Origin: Anaerobacillus isosaccharinicus
GTDB lineage: Bacteria; Bacillota; Bacilli; Bacillales; Anaerobacillaceae
NCBI RefSeq assembly: GCF_001866075.3
Contig: NZ_CP063356.1
Span: forward strand, 4,330,164 to 4,394,163
Length of the DNA: 64,000 nucleotides
Reading direction: 5' to 3'
Below, piece by piece: positions 53,248-61,638 of this stretch. The notes under the pieces were generated by a model. The model was not told the DNA's origin and did not search any database. It was given only the letters and a program-made list of their open reading frames with translations. Numbering within the stretch: position 1 is the first letter of the stretch; each line of letters opens with the position of its first letter. The position numbers and the translations under genes are program-made.

Positions 53248-53661
53248 TTGAAACCAAAGCAATTTACAGAAAGAGAAATGAATGAGCTACGAAAACACCC
53301 CTATGTTCAGTCTGTTACGTCAACACTGATCACCTATACCGATGATTTCAAGCGGATTTTTATTGCCGAAGACAGAGATGGAAAGTTACCTAGAGAGATC
53401 TTTAGAGACAATGGGTTTGATGTTGACTTATTAGGGGGTTCGAGAATACGAAAGGCTGCCTATAGGTGGCGTAAAGCCTACAAAGAACAAGGCATTGAGG
53501 GCTTAAATCGTAAACAACCAGGGCTAAAAGGAAAGAAAAAAGAAGAAACACTAGAAGAAAAGAATGCAAGATTGGAAGCACAAATTCAATTCCTTAAAGC
53601 TGAAAATGAATTACTAAAAAAGCTCGAAATGATGGAAAGGGGGCTCAAAACAGACAGGTAG
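53248..53661 (+). CDS. IS3-family OrfA
   Basis: 137 residues from a TTG start with GAGAGGGA upstream. An HTH region (LREIFRDNGFDVDLLGGSRI-type) is followed by a leucine-zipper-like coiled coil (LEEKNARLEAQIQFLKAENELLKK). It would normally be joined to OrfB by a -1 frameshift near its end (AAAGGGGGCTCAAAAC). Confidence 0.82.
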   Translation: MKPKQFTEREMNELRKHPYVQSVTSTLITYTDDFKRIFIAEDRDGKLPREIFRDNGFDVDLLGGSRIRKAAYRWRKAYKEQGIEGLNRKQPGLKGKKKEETLEEKNARLEAQIQFLKAENELLKKLEMMERGLKTDR

Positions 53662-54558
53662 TTTCCGCGGTGCAAAAGTTCGGTCTAATTCTCTCAGTCA
53701 TTAAGAAGTTTAATTTAAAGCATATGGTGAGCTATTTATGTAAGATCGCAGGTGTGTCACGCTCAGGTTATTATAACTACTTTTCAAAAGCCTCTCAGGA
53801 CAGACGAGAAACACGTGAGAGAGATGATCTTAAAAGCCAGAAACTTTAATAAGCGGTACAAAAAAGGTGCACGACAAATCAAGATGACGTTAGCTGGTCA
53901 ATTTAATATCAACTACAACCTGAAACGTATACGTCGAATAATGAATAAGTATAAGATCATTTGCCCTATCCGAAGAGCCAATCCATACCGAAAAATCACG
54001 AAAGAAACGCAAGAGCATACTGTAGTTCCTAATCTTGTAAATCGTGAATTTAAGCAGGGCATCCCTGGCAAAGTTTTATTTACGGATATCACCTATCTCT
54101 ATTACGGCAAAGGTCAAAAAGCATATTTATCAACAATCATTGACGGCTCTTCCAGTGAAGTTTTAGCTTATTACTTATCGACTAATTTAAGGATGGAATT
54201 AGCCACTGAGACACTAAATCAATTGAAGAAAAACAAGAGAGTTATATTAATCAAAAACGCTATTATTCATTCTGATCAAGGCGCTCATTACACGAGTCCA
54301 ATTTTCCAGGAAAAGGTTAAAAAAATGGGGCTGATTCAGTCAATGTCACGTCGAGGAAACTGTTGGGATAATGCCCTTCAGGAGTCTTTCTTTGGCCATT
54401 TTAAAGATGAAGCAAATATTAAAGAATGCATGAACCTGGAAGAACTTAAAAAAGAAATCAGAAGTTATATGAAGCATTATAACAATACAAGATACCAATG
54501 GAATTTAAATAAAATGACCCCTGTAGGCTACAGAAGTCATTTATTAATTGCGGCTTAA
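53630..54558 (+). pseudogene. IS3-family OrfB, broken by a frameshift
   Basis: In the -1 frame after orfA the text is QVVSAVQKFGLILSVIKKFN through VSRSGYYNYFSKASQDRRET, then it hits a stop at about 53850. The transposase resumes one frame over with REMILKARNFNKRYKKGARQ and runs to 54558. It includes the catalytic D of LFTDITYLYYG, D of IHSDQGAHYT and E of NALQESFFGHFK. The break lies near 53800-53830. The enzyme is therefore probably inactive. Confidence 0.75.
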
Positions 54559-54595
54559 TGTCCCTTATCCAATTGTCCTTGACATGGGGTACAGA

Positions 54596-55564
54596 TCACT
54601 GTCCCCTTGTCCCCATTTTTATGACCACCGATTTAGGAAGTGGTAACGTCAAATTCTCCGCTATTATTTCAGAACGATATTCCTTGATATACTTCTGAAA
54701 ATCCCATTCCTGTAAAAATTTTATTGCTGAGTTTCTGCCGATTTCGATTAGCTGCAGCTTATCCTTTTGAGGTATACGAAAATCAGTGGCGCCATTGGTA
54801 ATCCCTGTAATAAAAATTGTTCGAATTGCAGCCTCTTTTTCAATATAGCGCTTATCATGAGCATCAAGCATTGTCCGAACAATTGCCATTGTTTTAGATA
54901 CTGGCCCCCTTATCTTGGGCAACTCGGTAGGTATCATTTTCCCTGATAAGCGGAACCCAAATGTCGGCCACCTTGGGATTCCCACTGAGTCATAAATCCA
55001 AATCGGATAGTTACTAAGTGCACCGCCGTCAATAATTGTATGCCCCTTTAATTTTTCTGGAACAAAAAAGAAAGGAATTGAACTACTCATCTTAACAGCT
55101 CGAGCAATCGGAAATGTTTTTGGGTCTACTCCGTAAAATGGCAGATCGTCAGGGAGAATCGACATTCTACTATTTGAAATATCAGTAATAATTATTTTTA
55201 GCTTATTTTCTGGCAAATCACCAAAAGTCCTCTTCCCTTTTCGTCTCAAGGCTTCCTCTAGCCATTGTTCAAAAAAGGTAAGCTTATAAATTCCGTTAGT
55301 AAATAATAGACTAAGTATTGGTCCAGCTATAGGAAGCTTCGTAAGAAGTGCTTTTTGTTCAACTTTTTCAAAAGGAAATTGTAACATTAACTCTTGTACC
55401 TCTGAAGCATTATAACCAACTGCTAACAATGCAGCTACAATAGAACCTGCAGAAGTACCAGCTAGACGCTCCCATTTATAGCCTGCTTCTTCGACCACCG
55501 ATATGGCACCTACATGGGCAATCCCTTTAATTCCACCACCTTCAAAGACTCCATCAACCTTCAT
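54596..55564 (-). CDS. Patatin-like phospholipase family protein, copy B
   Basis: 322 residues, nearly identical to 7155-8141 (few substitutions, such as Ile56 to Val). GGGIKG, GTSAG (Ser38) and DGG (Asp179) are intact. Its last residues GTRGQ and stop come from the remains of the GGGACAG repeat and the IS3 flank, so the C-terminus is 6 residues shorter than copy A. Convergent with DUF4317 copy B but now 1.5 kb away. Confidence 0.88.
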   Translation of the reverse strand: MKVDGVFEGGGIKGIAHVGAISVVEEAGYKWERLAGTSAGSIVAALLAVGYNASEVQELMLQFPFEKVEQKALLTKLPIAGPILSLLFTNGIYKLTFFEQWLEEALRRKGKRTFGDLPENKLKIIITDISNSRMSILPDDLPFYGVDPKTFPIARAVKMSSSIPFFFVPEKLKGHTIIDGGALSNYPIWIYDSVGIPRWPTFGFRLSGKMIPTELPKIRGPVSKTMAIVRTMLDAHDKRYIEKEAAIRTIFITGITNGATDFRIPQKDKLQLIEIGRNSAIKFLQEWDFQKYIKEYRSEIIAENLTLPLPKSVVIKMGTRGQ

Positions 55565-55652
55565 CAGGTAACCCCCCCCACTTAGCTATTACATTTTATA
55601 AAAATGAAGGAAGGACTATGACTAAACTATTCATTTTTAGAATAAAAATTTT

Positions 55653-55735
55653 GGGACAGGGGGACAGGTTCACTGTCCCAGTTTGAGCAATTTACCGGGC
55701 CACTATTCCTTAGGTTGGGTCAACGAACCTGTCCC
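55653..55735. repeat. GGGACAG repeat, copy 12 (partly degraded)
   Basis: Perfect first hairpin. The second is eroded to GGGTCAACGAACCTGTCCC. It corresponds to the half repeat at 8231-8258 and marks the right end of the duplicated segment. Confidence 0.8.
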
Positions 55736-55862
55736 TCCATCTTCCCTGTGGTCGAGATGTATTATAATCTAACATTTTTCACAAACTATAACAGATTATC
55801 CCTGTTCATATATTGTGTTATAATTATTTTTCAAGATTTATTGAAGGGGGTTTCCAACAAAA

Positions 55863-56507
55863 ATGGATTTTACTTGGTTAGAATGGTTAGGGTATTTAGC
55901 TTCCCTTATTGTCCTTATTTCTTTATTAATGAGTTCAATTATTAAGCTAAGATGGATCAATTTATTAGGGTCTAGCTTGTTTTCACTATATGGGTTTTTA
56001 ATAGGGGCTTTACCAGTTGGGTTAATGAACTTAGGGATCGCCATCATTAACATATACTATCTTGTGAAAATATATAGTGCCAGTGCTAAGAATGAATACT
56101 TTAAGTTACTCTCAATCGAAAGGGATTCCGAGTATTTTCATCATTTCCTAAATTTTTACAAAGAAGGACTCAAAAAGTATACAGATCCTTCTAAACTAAA
56201 AGCAAACACATACGAAGTTAGCTTTTACATTTTACGAAATATGGTGCCAGCTGGTGTGTTTTTAGGTTCTAAGTACGATGATAACACGTTAAAGGTGGAA
56301 CTTGATTTTGTTATCCCAGAATATCGGGATTTTAAAACCGGTCACTTTATTTACGAAGAAAGTAAAGATTACTTCTTAGATAAAGGCTTTGACAGATTAA
56401 TTAGCTATTCCTCAAACGATGGACATATTGATTACTTAAGAAAAATGGGCTTTGAGGAAAAAGAAGAAAACGGAAGCAAATATTTCGAAAAGTTTATAAC
56501 AAATTAG
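55863..56507 (+). CDS. YgjV-like membrane protein with GNAT-like C-terminus
   Basis: 214 residues. Three membrane helices at 8-75 (LEWLGYLASLIVLISLLMSS; GSSLFSLYGFLIGALPVGLM) match the YgjV family. The remainder looks like half of a GNAT acetyltransferase fold (VELDFVIPEYRDFKTGHFIY, IDYLRKMGFEEK). The catalytic role is unproven. GAAGGGGG precedes the ATG. The TAG stop shares its G with a GGGACAG repeat. Confidence 0.72.
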   Translation: MDFTWLEWLGYLASLIVLISLLMSSIIKLRWINLLGSSLFSLYGFLIGALPVGLMNLGIAIINIYYLVKIYSASAKNEYFKLLSIERDSEYFHHFLNFYKEGLKKYTDPSKLKANTYEVSFYILRNMVPAGVFLGSKYDDNTLKVELDFVIPEYRDFKTGHFIYEESKDYFLDKGFDRLISYSSNDGHIDYLRKMGFEEKEENGSKYFEKFITN

Positions 56508-56545
56508 GGACAGAGGGACAGGTTCACTGTCCCAGTTTTGTCCCA
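56507..56545. repeat. GGGACAG repeat, copy 13 (first half)
   Basis: GGGACAGAGGGACAGGTTCA-CTGTCCC then a truncated TTTTGTCCC. It overlaps the last base of the stop codon at 56505-56507. Confidence 0.88.
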
Positions 56546-56716
56546 TAAGACCGTCTATCACTAATTATTTTGGATCATCAATCATAATTCCCAGCCTAAT
56601 TCAATATAAATGCAAACAAAAATGGCATGTGCCATCCTTGTTATACATTATTTTACTGAAAATACTGTCAATTCAGTTTACAAAGTTAATATCAATCCAA
56701 ACACGCTATAATTTTT

Positions 56717-58060
56717 TTATAGTCCTGGAAGAATTCCAGAGAATAAACTTAAAATCAATACTGTAGTAATAGCTGTTAATCCAGCAATAAACCCTCCAAG
56801 TGTCCACGCTTTCAGTGTTTGGACGACAGTCAGTTTCCCGAAACGGTTTACCACCCAGAAACCTGAGTCGTTTGGAAGAGAAAGACCGATACCACCTGCA
56901 CAAATTGCTAGACCTAAAAGTATTGGTGAAACACCTAAATCAAAAGCCATTGGCCCAAGGATACTTGACGTTGTAACAAGTGCAACGGTTGCAGACCCTA
57001 GTGAGGCACGTAGAATTTGAGAAAAGATGAAAGCTAGTAATAATACAGGAATGCTCCAGCCTTGCATAGTCGCGATTAAGTGATCGCCGATTCCACTCTT
57101 ATTTATTACTGCTCCAAAAGCTCCACCTGCACCAGTAATTAAGATAATGATCCCAGCAGAGTTAATTGCTTCCGAGTAAAGTCTACTTTTTGGTATCGAA
57201 ATATATGGAACAAGGATTACAATTGCAACAATTACACTTATAAGTAATGCGACGTTTTTCTCACCAATAAAACCAAAAACACTTGAAAGAGTTGTATCTG
57301 GGAAGAGCAACTTCGAAACTGTATTCGATAGAATAAGTACGATTGGAAGTGAAAGCATGAAAAAGCTTAATCCCGTACCAATTTCTTTCTTAGGTGCATC
57401 CTCTACACTAACAGCAATCTCTTCTATTGCTCCAGAATGATTCATACGTTTTCCAATAAAAGAACCATAAATATAGCCACCAACAAGTGTAGCAGGAATT
57501 GCGACTAAAATTCCATATAGGATGAATAATCCTAGTTCAGCTCCGGTATTCTCAGCTACAACTAATGGACCAGGAGTAGGAGCGATCATATTATGCGATA
57601 CAATTAAGCCGACACCAAGAGCTGTAACAAACGATATAACAGAAATCCCTGTTTTCTTTGATAAGCTTTTAATTAATCCACTTAAAATAACAAATGCAGC
57701 GTCAAAAAAAACTGGGATAGAGACTGCAGTCCCTGTTAAAGCGAGACCAGCAGGAGATCTTTTAACACCAAAGACTTTTAAAACAGCTGATGCAATTTTT
57801 TCTACAGCACCTGATGCTCCGAGGAACTGTCCAAAAATGACACCTAGCCCAATAAGAATACCGACACCTGTCATTGTATTACCGAAACCTTGAGTAACGG
57901 TAGAAGCTACTTCATTTAAAGGCATACCAATTACAAGAGCAGTTGCGAAAGCTATTCCAATAAGTGATAAAAATGGTTCAACCTTTAATTTTAAAATTAA
58001 GAAAAAGAGCGCAGCCAATGCCAAAATAAAAATAACTATTAACATGTTTCCTGTAATCAT
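56717..58060 (-). CDS. GntP-family sugar-acid permease
   Basis: 447 residues, about 12 membrane helices, with typical GntP text: 'GFGNTMTGVGILIGLGVIFGQ', 'MIAPTPGPLVVAENTGAELG' and 'LPNDSGFWVVNRFGKL'. It imports gluconate-like sugar acids by proton symport. AAAGGGGG lies upstream of the ATG. It is the last of three genes with 58150-59583 and 59558-60472, so the likely substrate is a four-carbon sugar acid (threonate or erythronate), not gluconate. Confidence 0.92.
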   Translation of the reverse strand: MITGNMLIVIFILALAALFFLILKLKVEPFLSLIGIAFATALVIGMPLNEVASTVTQGFGNTMTGVGILIGLGVIFGQFLGASGAVEKIASAVLKVFGVKRSPAGLALTGTAVSIPVFFDAAFVILSGLIKSLSKKTGISVISFVTALGVGLIVSHNMIAPTPGPLVVAENTGAELGLFILYGILVAIPATLVGGYIYGSFIGKRMNHSGAIEEIAVSVEDAPKKEIGTGLSFFMLSLPIVLILSNTVSKLLFPDTTLSSVFGFIGEKNVALLISVIVAIVILVPYISIPKSRLYSEAINSAGIIILITGAGGAFGAVINKSGIGDHLIATMQGWSIPVLLLAFIFSQILRASLGSATVALVTTSSILGPMAFDLGVSPILLGLAICAGGIGLSLPNDSGFWVVNRFGKLTVVQTLKAWTLGGFIAGLTAITTVLILSLFSGILPGL

Positions 58061-58149
58061 CGCTGATTACCCCCTTTGTATTCTAAATATTTTATAAAAA
58101 GAATAGTCCTATTCGTTTTGAAGTGGGTCTATTCTAATTAGAAAGACCC

Positions 58150-59583
58150 CTATTTACTTTCTAATGTTACGACAACATCCCTTAATGTTGTAATTGCTCC
58201 AACATTCCCCGGAAAAATTACGTATGGAATATGAGGGAACGTGCTCTCTTCACCAGTTTTCCACACTGGAATTCCTGGTGCAATTTGGCCAGCAACAGTT
58301 GCCCGTTTGACACACAACCCTTTCGTTCCTACATCACTCGAGGTTATACCACCTTTTGCAATCAAATAATTTGGTCTAACTGAAAAATTGCGAACAATAC
58401 TTGTAACTGCGTCTGATATTTCAACCGAAAGCTTTAGTTCTTGTTCCTCCATTCCCACTCCGAGGTCAAGTCGCTCTCTTTTAGTAAAAATAACGGTCGT
58501 TATACCAGCCCCAACTTTTCTTTCTGCTTCTAAACGGACACGTTCTACTTCCGCCTTGAATGCTTCTTTATTTAACACCAAATGCGCATCAAATTCGATA
58601 AAATGTAAGGATGACAACGTTTTCAGTTCGTTTAATTGATCTGTTGTCTTTTGAACATGAGATCCAACAATAATTAGTCCCCCGTTGTCATTTCCCTCAC
58701 TTATTAATTCTTCTCTCGATAATAATGGACGAGATGAAATGTCACCTACCACTTTTGTAAATGCTGCTGCAGTCCGGAAAATAAACCTCTTGCCTTTTAG
58801 AATTGCATGAAGCAGTGCTGTTGTAAAAATTCTTACATCTGCTTCTTCTATAGCATTCACAACAACCTTTCCAAAATTATTTACTTGAAGCAGTTGCCTA
58901 ACAATCTCTTCATAATCTAAGCTTCGAAGCGTTGTCAACGAAATATAGGTCACATCTTCTTTTCGATAAGTCCCTTTCGTTTTCTCCTCAATCCATTCCC
59001 CCAAATGGCTTTTGGAGTATCCAAACGTTCTGTCCTTAGCAAATTCAGTGTTTCCTGCAGGGACAAGCACGTCACCCTGCTGTACAAAATGAGTATTGTC
59101 AACGGTTAGCCTTCCACCTTCTTTAAAAAATGGAAGAATAACTTCTCCGTCTACTTTACTACCGCTGTTTTCTTCTATCGTACTGCGAAGAACCTCAGTT
59201 TCCAGTGGATAGTGTCCTCTAAGAGTAGAGTCTCCACGACTGATAATAAGATAAGGCTTTCCAAGCTTAGCAGAAATATTCTCCACTCTCTGAGCAATAT
59301 CGCGGTGAACTTGTTCCGTCTCTTTTGAGGTAAAAGCTCTAGAATTTGTTAAAATAAAAAACATTTGTCCTTCTTCACGAAAGCCTTGTTCAATTGTATC
59401 TTCGTCCCAATCTGTATAAACAGAAATACCATGTACAGTTTGAACACCTGTTGGATCATCATCTAGAACGATAATTTTATGAGTAAACGATGACCTGACA
59501 GCATTCCAGTTATTTTGCACCTTTCTCTCGTCAATTGGCAGAAAGGAATGAATAATTTCATTTGCTAAGTAGACTGTCTTCAT
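58150..59583 (-). CDS. Four-carbon acid sugar kinase (OtnK/DUF1537 family)
   Basis: 477 residues. The N-terminal DUF1537 domain has VLDDDPTGVQTVHG and ISRGDSTLRGHYPLE; the C-terminal nucleotide-binding domain has GGITSSDVGTKGL and PGNVGAITTL. Members phosphorylate 3-oxo-tetronates after the dehydrogenase step (established for OtnK/LtnK/DenK). It overlaps the dehydrogenase gene by 26 bases, so the two are coupled. The start ATG follows AAAGGGTG. Confidence 0.9.
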   Translation of the reverse strand: MKTVYLANEIIHSFLPIDERKVQNNWNAVRSSFTHKIIVLDDDPTGVQTVHGISVYTDWDEDTIEQGFREEGQMFFILTNSRAFTSKETEQVHRDIAQRVENISAKLGKPYLIISRGDSTLRGHYPLETEVLRSTIEENSGSKVDGEVILPFFKEGGRLTVDNTHFVQQGDVLVPAGNTEFAKDRTFGYSKSHLGEWIEEKTKGTYRKEDVTYISLTTLRSLDYEEIVRQLLQVNNFGKVVVNAIEEADVRIFTTALLHAILKGKRFIFRTAAAFTKVVGDISSRPLLSREELISEGNDNGGLIIVGSHVQKTTDQLNELKTLSSLHFIEFDAHLVLNKEAFKAEVERVRLEAERKVGAGITTVIFTKRERLDLGVGMEEQELKLSVEISDAVTSIVRNFSVRPNYLIAKGGITSSDVGTKGLCVKRATVAGQIAPGIPVWKTGEESTFPHIPYVIFPGNVGAITTLRDVVVTLESK

Positions 59584-60472
59584 TCTCTACACCCTTTACT
59601 TCAAAATTTGCAAGCTTCTCGTAAAACTGAATTAACCCTCCATGATCATCTGAAGCTTTTCCTTCAGCCATTAGAGAATGGAACATTTCTAATACCTGGC
59701 TTGTAAGGGGAAGAGGAACACCAATTGAATTTGCAGTTTCCATAACATTTGTTAGGTCCTTTGCGTTAATATCGATGCGTCCTCCAGCAATAAAGTTTCT
59801 TTCAAGGATTAAAGGCACCTTGGCATCTAGTACGGCACTTCCAGCAAGTCCTCCGCGAATTGCTTCGTACATTTTTTTGATATCGATTCCTGCCTTTGAA
59901 GCTAATATAAGTGCCTCTGACATAGCAGCAATGTGAACATTAACAAGAATTTGGTTAGCAAGTTTTGCAGTTGTTCCACATCCATGGTCACCAACAAGCG
60001 TGATATCCTTACCCATACTTTGTAGGACAGATTTTACCGTTTCATAAACTGTTTCTTTACCACCAACCATAATCGCTAAAGTTCCATCAATTGCTTTAGG
60101 TTCTCCACCGCTAACAGGTGCATCAAGCATCTCCATTCCTTTATCTGCTAGAGCTTCAGCAATTTCCTTGCTCTGTACTGGTGATATGGAGCTCATATCT
60201 ACAATAATCGCCCCTTCTTTCGCTCCTTCAACGACTCCGTTTTTACCTAGAACAACACTTTTTACATGTTCTCCTTTAGGCAACATTGTAAAAATGAGGT
60301 CACTATTTTCTCCTACCTCACTCGGAGACAGTGCAGCCCTCGCCCCTTTTTCTACCATTTCTTCTACTGCAGATTGATTAATATCAAAGACAGTTACCTC
60401 GAAACCATTTTTTAACAGGTTAAGCGACATTGGCTTCCCCATAATGCCTAAACCAATAAATCCAAGCTTCAT
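59558..60472 (-). CDS. Beta-hydroxyacid dehydrogenase (LtnD/GarR-like)
   Basis: 304 residues from ATG 60472, chosen for AAGGAGGAG; the open frame extends to 60505. Rossmann motif GFIGLGIMGKPMSLNLLKNG, substrate-binding DAPVSGGEPKAIDGTLAIM, catalytic-Lys helix CGTTAKLANQILVNVHIA. With a DUF1537 kinase next door the expected reaction is oxidation of threonate or erythronate at C2. First gene of the operon, with a catabolite-control-like site and three GntR-type boxes in its promoter. Confidence 0.9.
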   Translation of the reverse strand: MKLGFIGLGIMGKPMSLNLLKNGFEVTVFDINQSAVEEMVEKGARAALSPSEVGENSDLIFTMLPKGEHVKSVVLGKNGVVEGAKEGAIIVDMSSISPVQSKEIAEALADKGMEMLDAPVSGGEPKAIDGTLAIMVGGKETVYETVKSVLQSMGKDITLVGDHGCGTTAKLANQILVNVHIAAMSEALILASKAGIDIKKMYEAIRGGLAGSAVLDAKVPLILERNFIAGGRIDINAKDLTNVMETANSIGVPLPLTSQVLEMFHSLMAEGKASDDHGGLIQFYEKLANFEVKGVENEDSLLSK

Positions 60473-60490
60473 ATGTTTTCTCCTCCTTAA

Positions 60491-60505
60491 TAAAAGCGTT
60501 TTCAT
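60491..60505. promoter_or_regulatory. Candidate CcpA (cre) site
   Basis: On the minus strand ATGAAAACGCTTTTA matches the cre consensus WTGNAANCGNWNNCW except for one position. It lies about 20-35 bp upstream of the dehydrogenase ATG. It suggests glucose repression of the sugar-acid genes. Confidence 0.5.
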
Positions 60506-60520
60506 TGTTACTTGTCACCA

Positions 60521-60573
60521 ATTGTACACATTTTTGATTATTTTGTATACAGTTTTTTAAAAAATGTATACAA
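60521..60573. promoter_or_regulatory. Three GntR-type operator boxes
   Basis: ATTGTACACA (60521-60530), TTGTATACAG (60543-60552) and ATGTATACAA (60564-60573) are spaced by 21-22 bp, two helical turns. TTGTATACAA-like palindromes are typical of FadR/VanR-type GntR regulators. They lie between the divergent operon and the regulator gene, so the regulator at 60712-61329 is the likely binder. Confidence 0.65.
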
Positions 60574-60711
60574 AAATTTAATTTACTGAAATTAAGGCTT
60601 TTAAATCTCTATATGAAGTTCTATACTTTAAGAAAAGGGTTTCAATTTCGGAAACTGAAATATGTTGGACGAGTTGTTTTACATCTCATTCATCAATTGG
60701 AGACGATAGAT

Positions 60712-61329
60712 ATGACAAAGAAAGCACCGCAGTTGGCCTACCAGAAATCATATGAATATATCCGTGATATGATATTGAACGGAGAATTAGAGCGTGGGAC
60801 AAAACTAATTGAAGAAAAATTAGCAACCGAATTAGGTGTTAGCAGGACCCCTATTCGCGAATCAATTCGAAAGCTTGAACAGGAAGGACTAATCAAACAA
60901 AAACGGGTAGTAAACCCCACTGATACTGATTTGCGTAATTATTTTCAAGTTAGGATTTTACTAGAAGGATTTGCAGCTAGACATGCTGCCATCTATATGA
61001 GTGAAGATAGTATAGAAAATCTTAAACAATGTATTGATATCGGTCGACGCGGGACACCAGAGGAAATCATGGAAGCAAATGAAAAATTTCATGACATTAT
61101 AGTTAAAGGCACCAACAACCCAGTAATGGTGGATACTATTGAGCGGATGCAATCCATTATTTATTTATTTCGAAAAACCGTTGTTTACCATAATCGACCT
61201 TTCCTGATTGATGAGCACCAAGACATTTACGAAGCAATCCTCTCCCATCAGCCTGACTTGGCCGAACAACTTATGAAAAGTCACTTAGAAGTCGATCTCG
61301 ACTTTTGTTTACATGTGATGAAGCAATAG
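60712..61329 (+). CDS. GntR-family regulator, FCD domain (FadR/VanR type)
   Basis: 205 residues from ATG 60712 (GGAG nine bases upstream); the open frame extends to 60613. The winged helix has ERGTKLIEEKLATELGVSRT and PIRESIRKLEQEGLI. The FCD effector domain has EANEKFHDIIVKGTNNPVM and a HLEVDLDF end; metal-binding D/H residues are plausible. It is divergent from the sugar-acid operon and is predicted to repress it until a sugar acid binds. The TAG stop shares its G with a GGGACAG repeat. Confidence 0.9.
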   Translation: MTKKAPQLAYQKSYEYIRDMILNGELERGTKLIEEKLATELGVSRTPIRESIRKLEQEGLIKQKRVVNPTDTDLRNYFQVRILLEGFAARHAAIYMSEDSIENLKQCIDIGRRGTPEEIMEANEKFHDIIVKGTNNPVMVDTIERMQSIIYLFRKTVVYHNRPFLIDEHQDIYEAILSHQPDLAEQLMKSHLEVDLDFCLHVMKQ

Positions 61330-61357
61330 GGACAGAGGGACAGGTTCACTGTCCCAA
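61329..61357. repeat. GGGACAG repeat, copy 14 (first half)
   Basis: GGGACAGAGGGACAGGTTCA-CTGTCCC only. Its first G is the last base of the regulator stop codon. Confidence 0.9.
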
Positions 61358-61638
61358 TTCCAATTACTTACAAAAAGAGGGATAACATTGGAGGTTTACC
61401 CCTCAAATGCTAGTTAAAACGTCCCTCCTAGGTGGACAAATCGATTTAAATGTCCACGAAGGGTGTCAATAATAGGGGGAAATATAGTTTTTTTATCTGA
61501 ATAGCGGATCCCATGTCCTCAAAATCCCTCAAAATGATACTATGACTTTAAATAAAGGAACCACTATCTTACTTTTTTTCATTTCTTGTAATCCAAATTT
61601 GACTATCATGCTGGTCTGACACCCGAACTATGCAACCT
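61358..61638. other. Intergenic region between convergent genes
   Basis: Contains a GTCCACGAAGGGTGTC copy at 61452-61467 preceded by GGACAAATCGATTTAAATGTCC, an inverted pair. The rest is AT-rich with no gene. Confidence 0.5.

Larger units (their letters stand above)
53145..54593 (+). mobile_element. IS3-family (IS150-like) insertion sequence, 1449 bp
   Basis: Termini TGTACCCTATAGAGTGGAC and, complemented, TGTACCCCATGTCAAGGAC. The left end also contains a 13-bp palindrome GTACCCTATAGAG / CTCTATAGGGTAC. Flanks are GTAAAC on the left and GATCACTGT on the right with no clear duplication. It sits inside a GGGACAG repeat between DUF4317 and patatin copy B. orfB is frameshifted. Confidence 0.85.
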
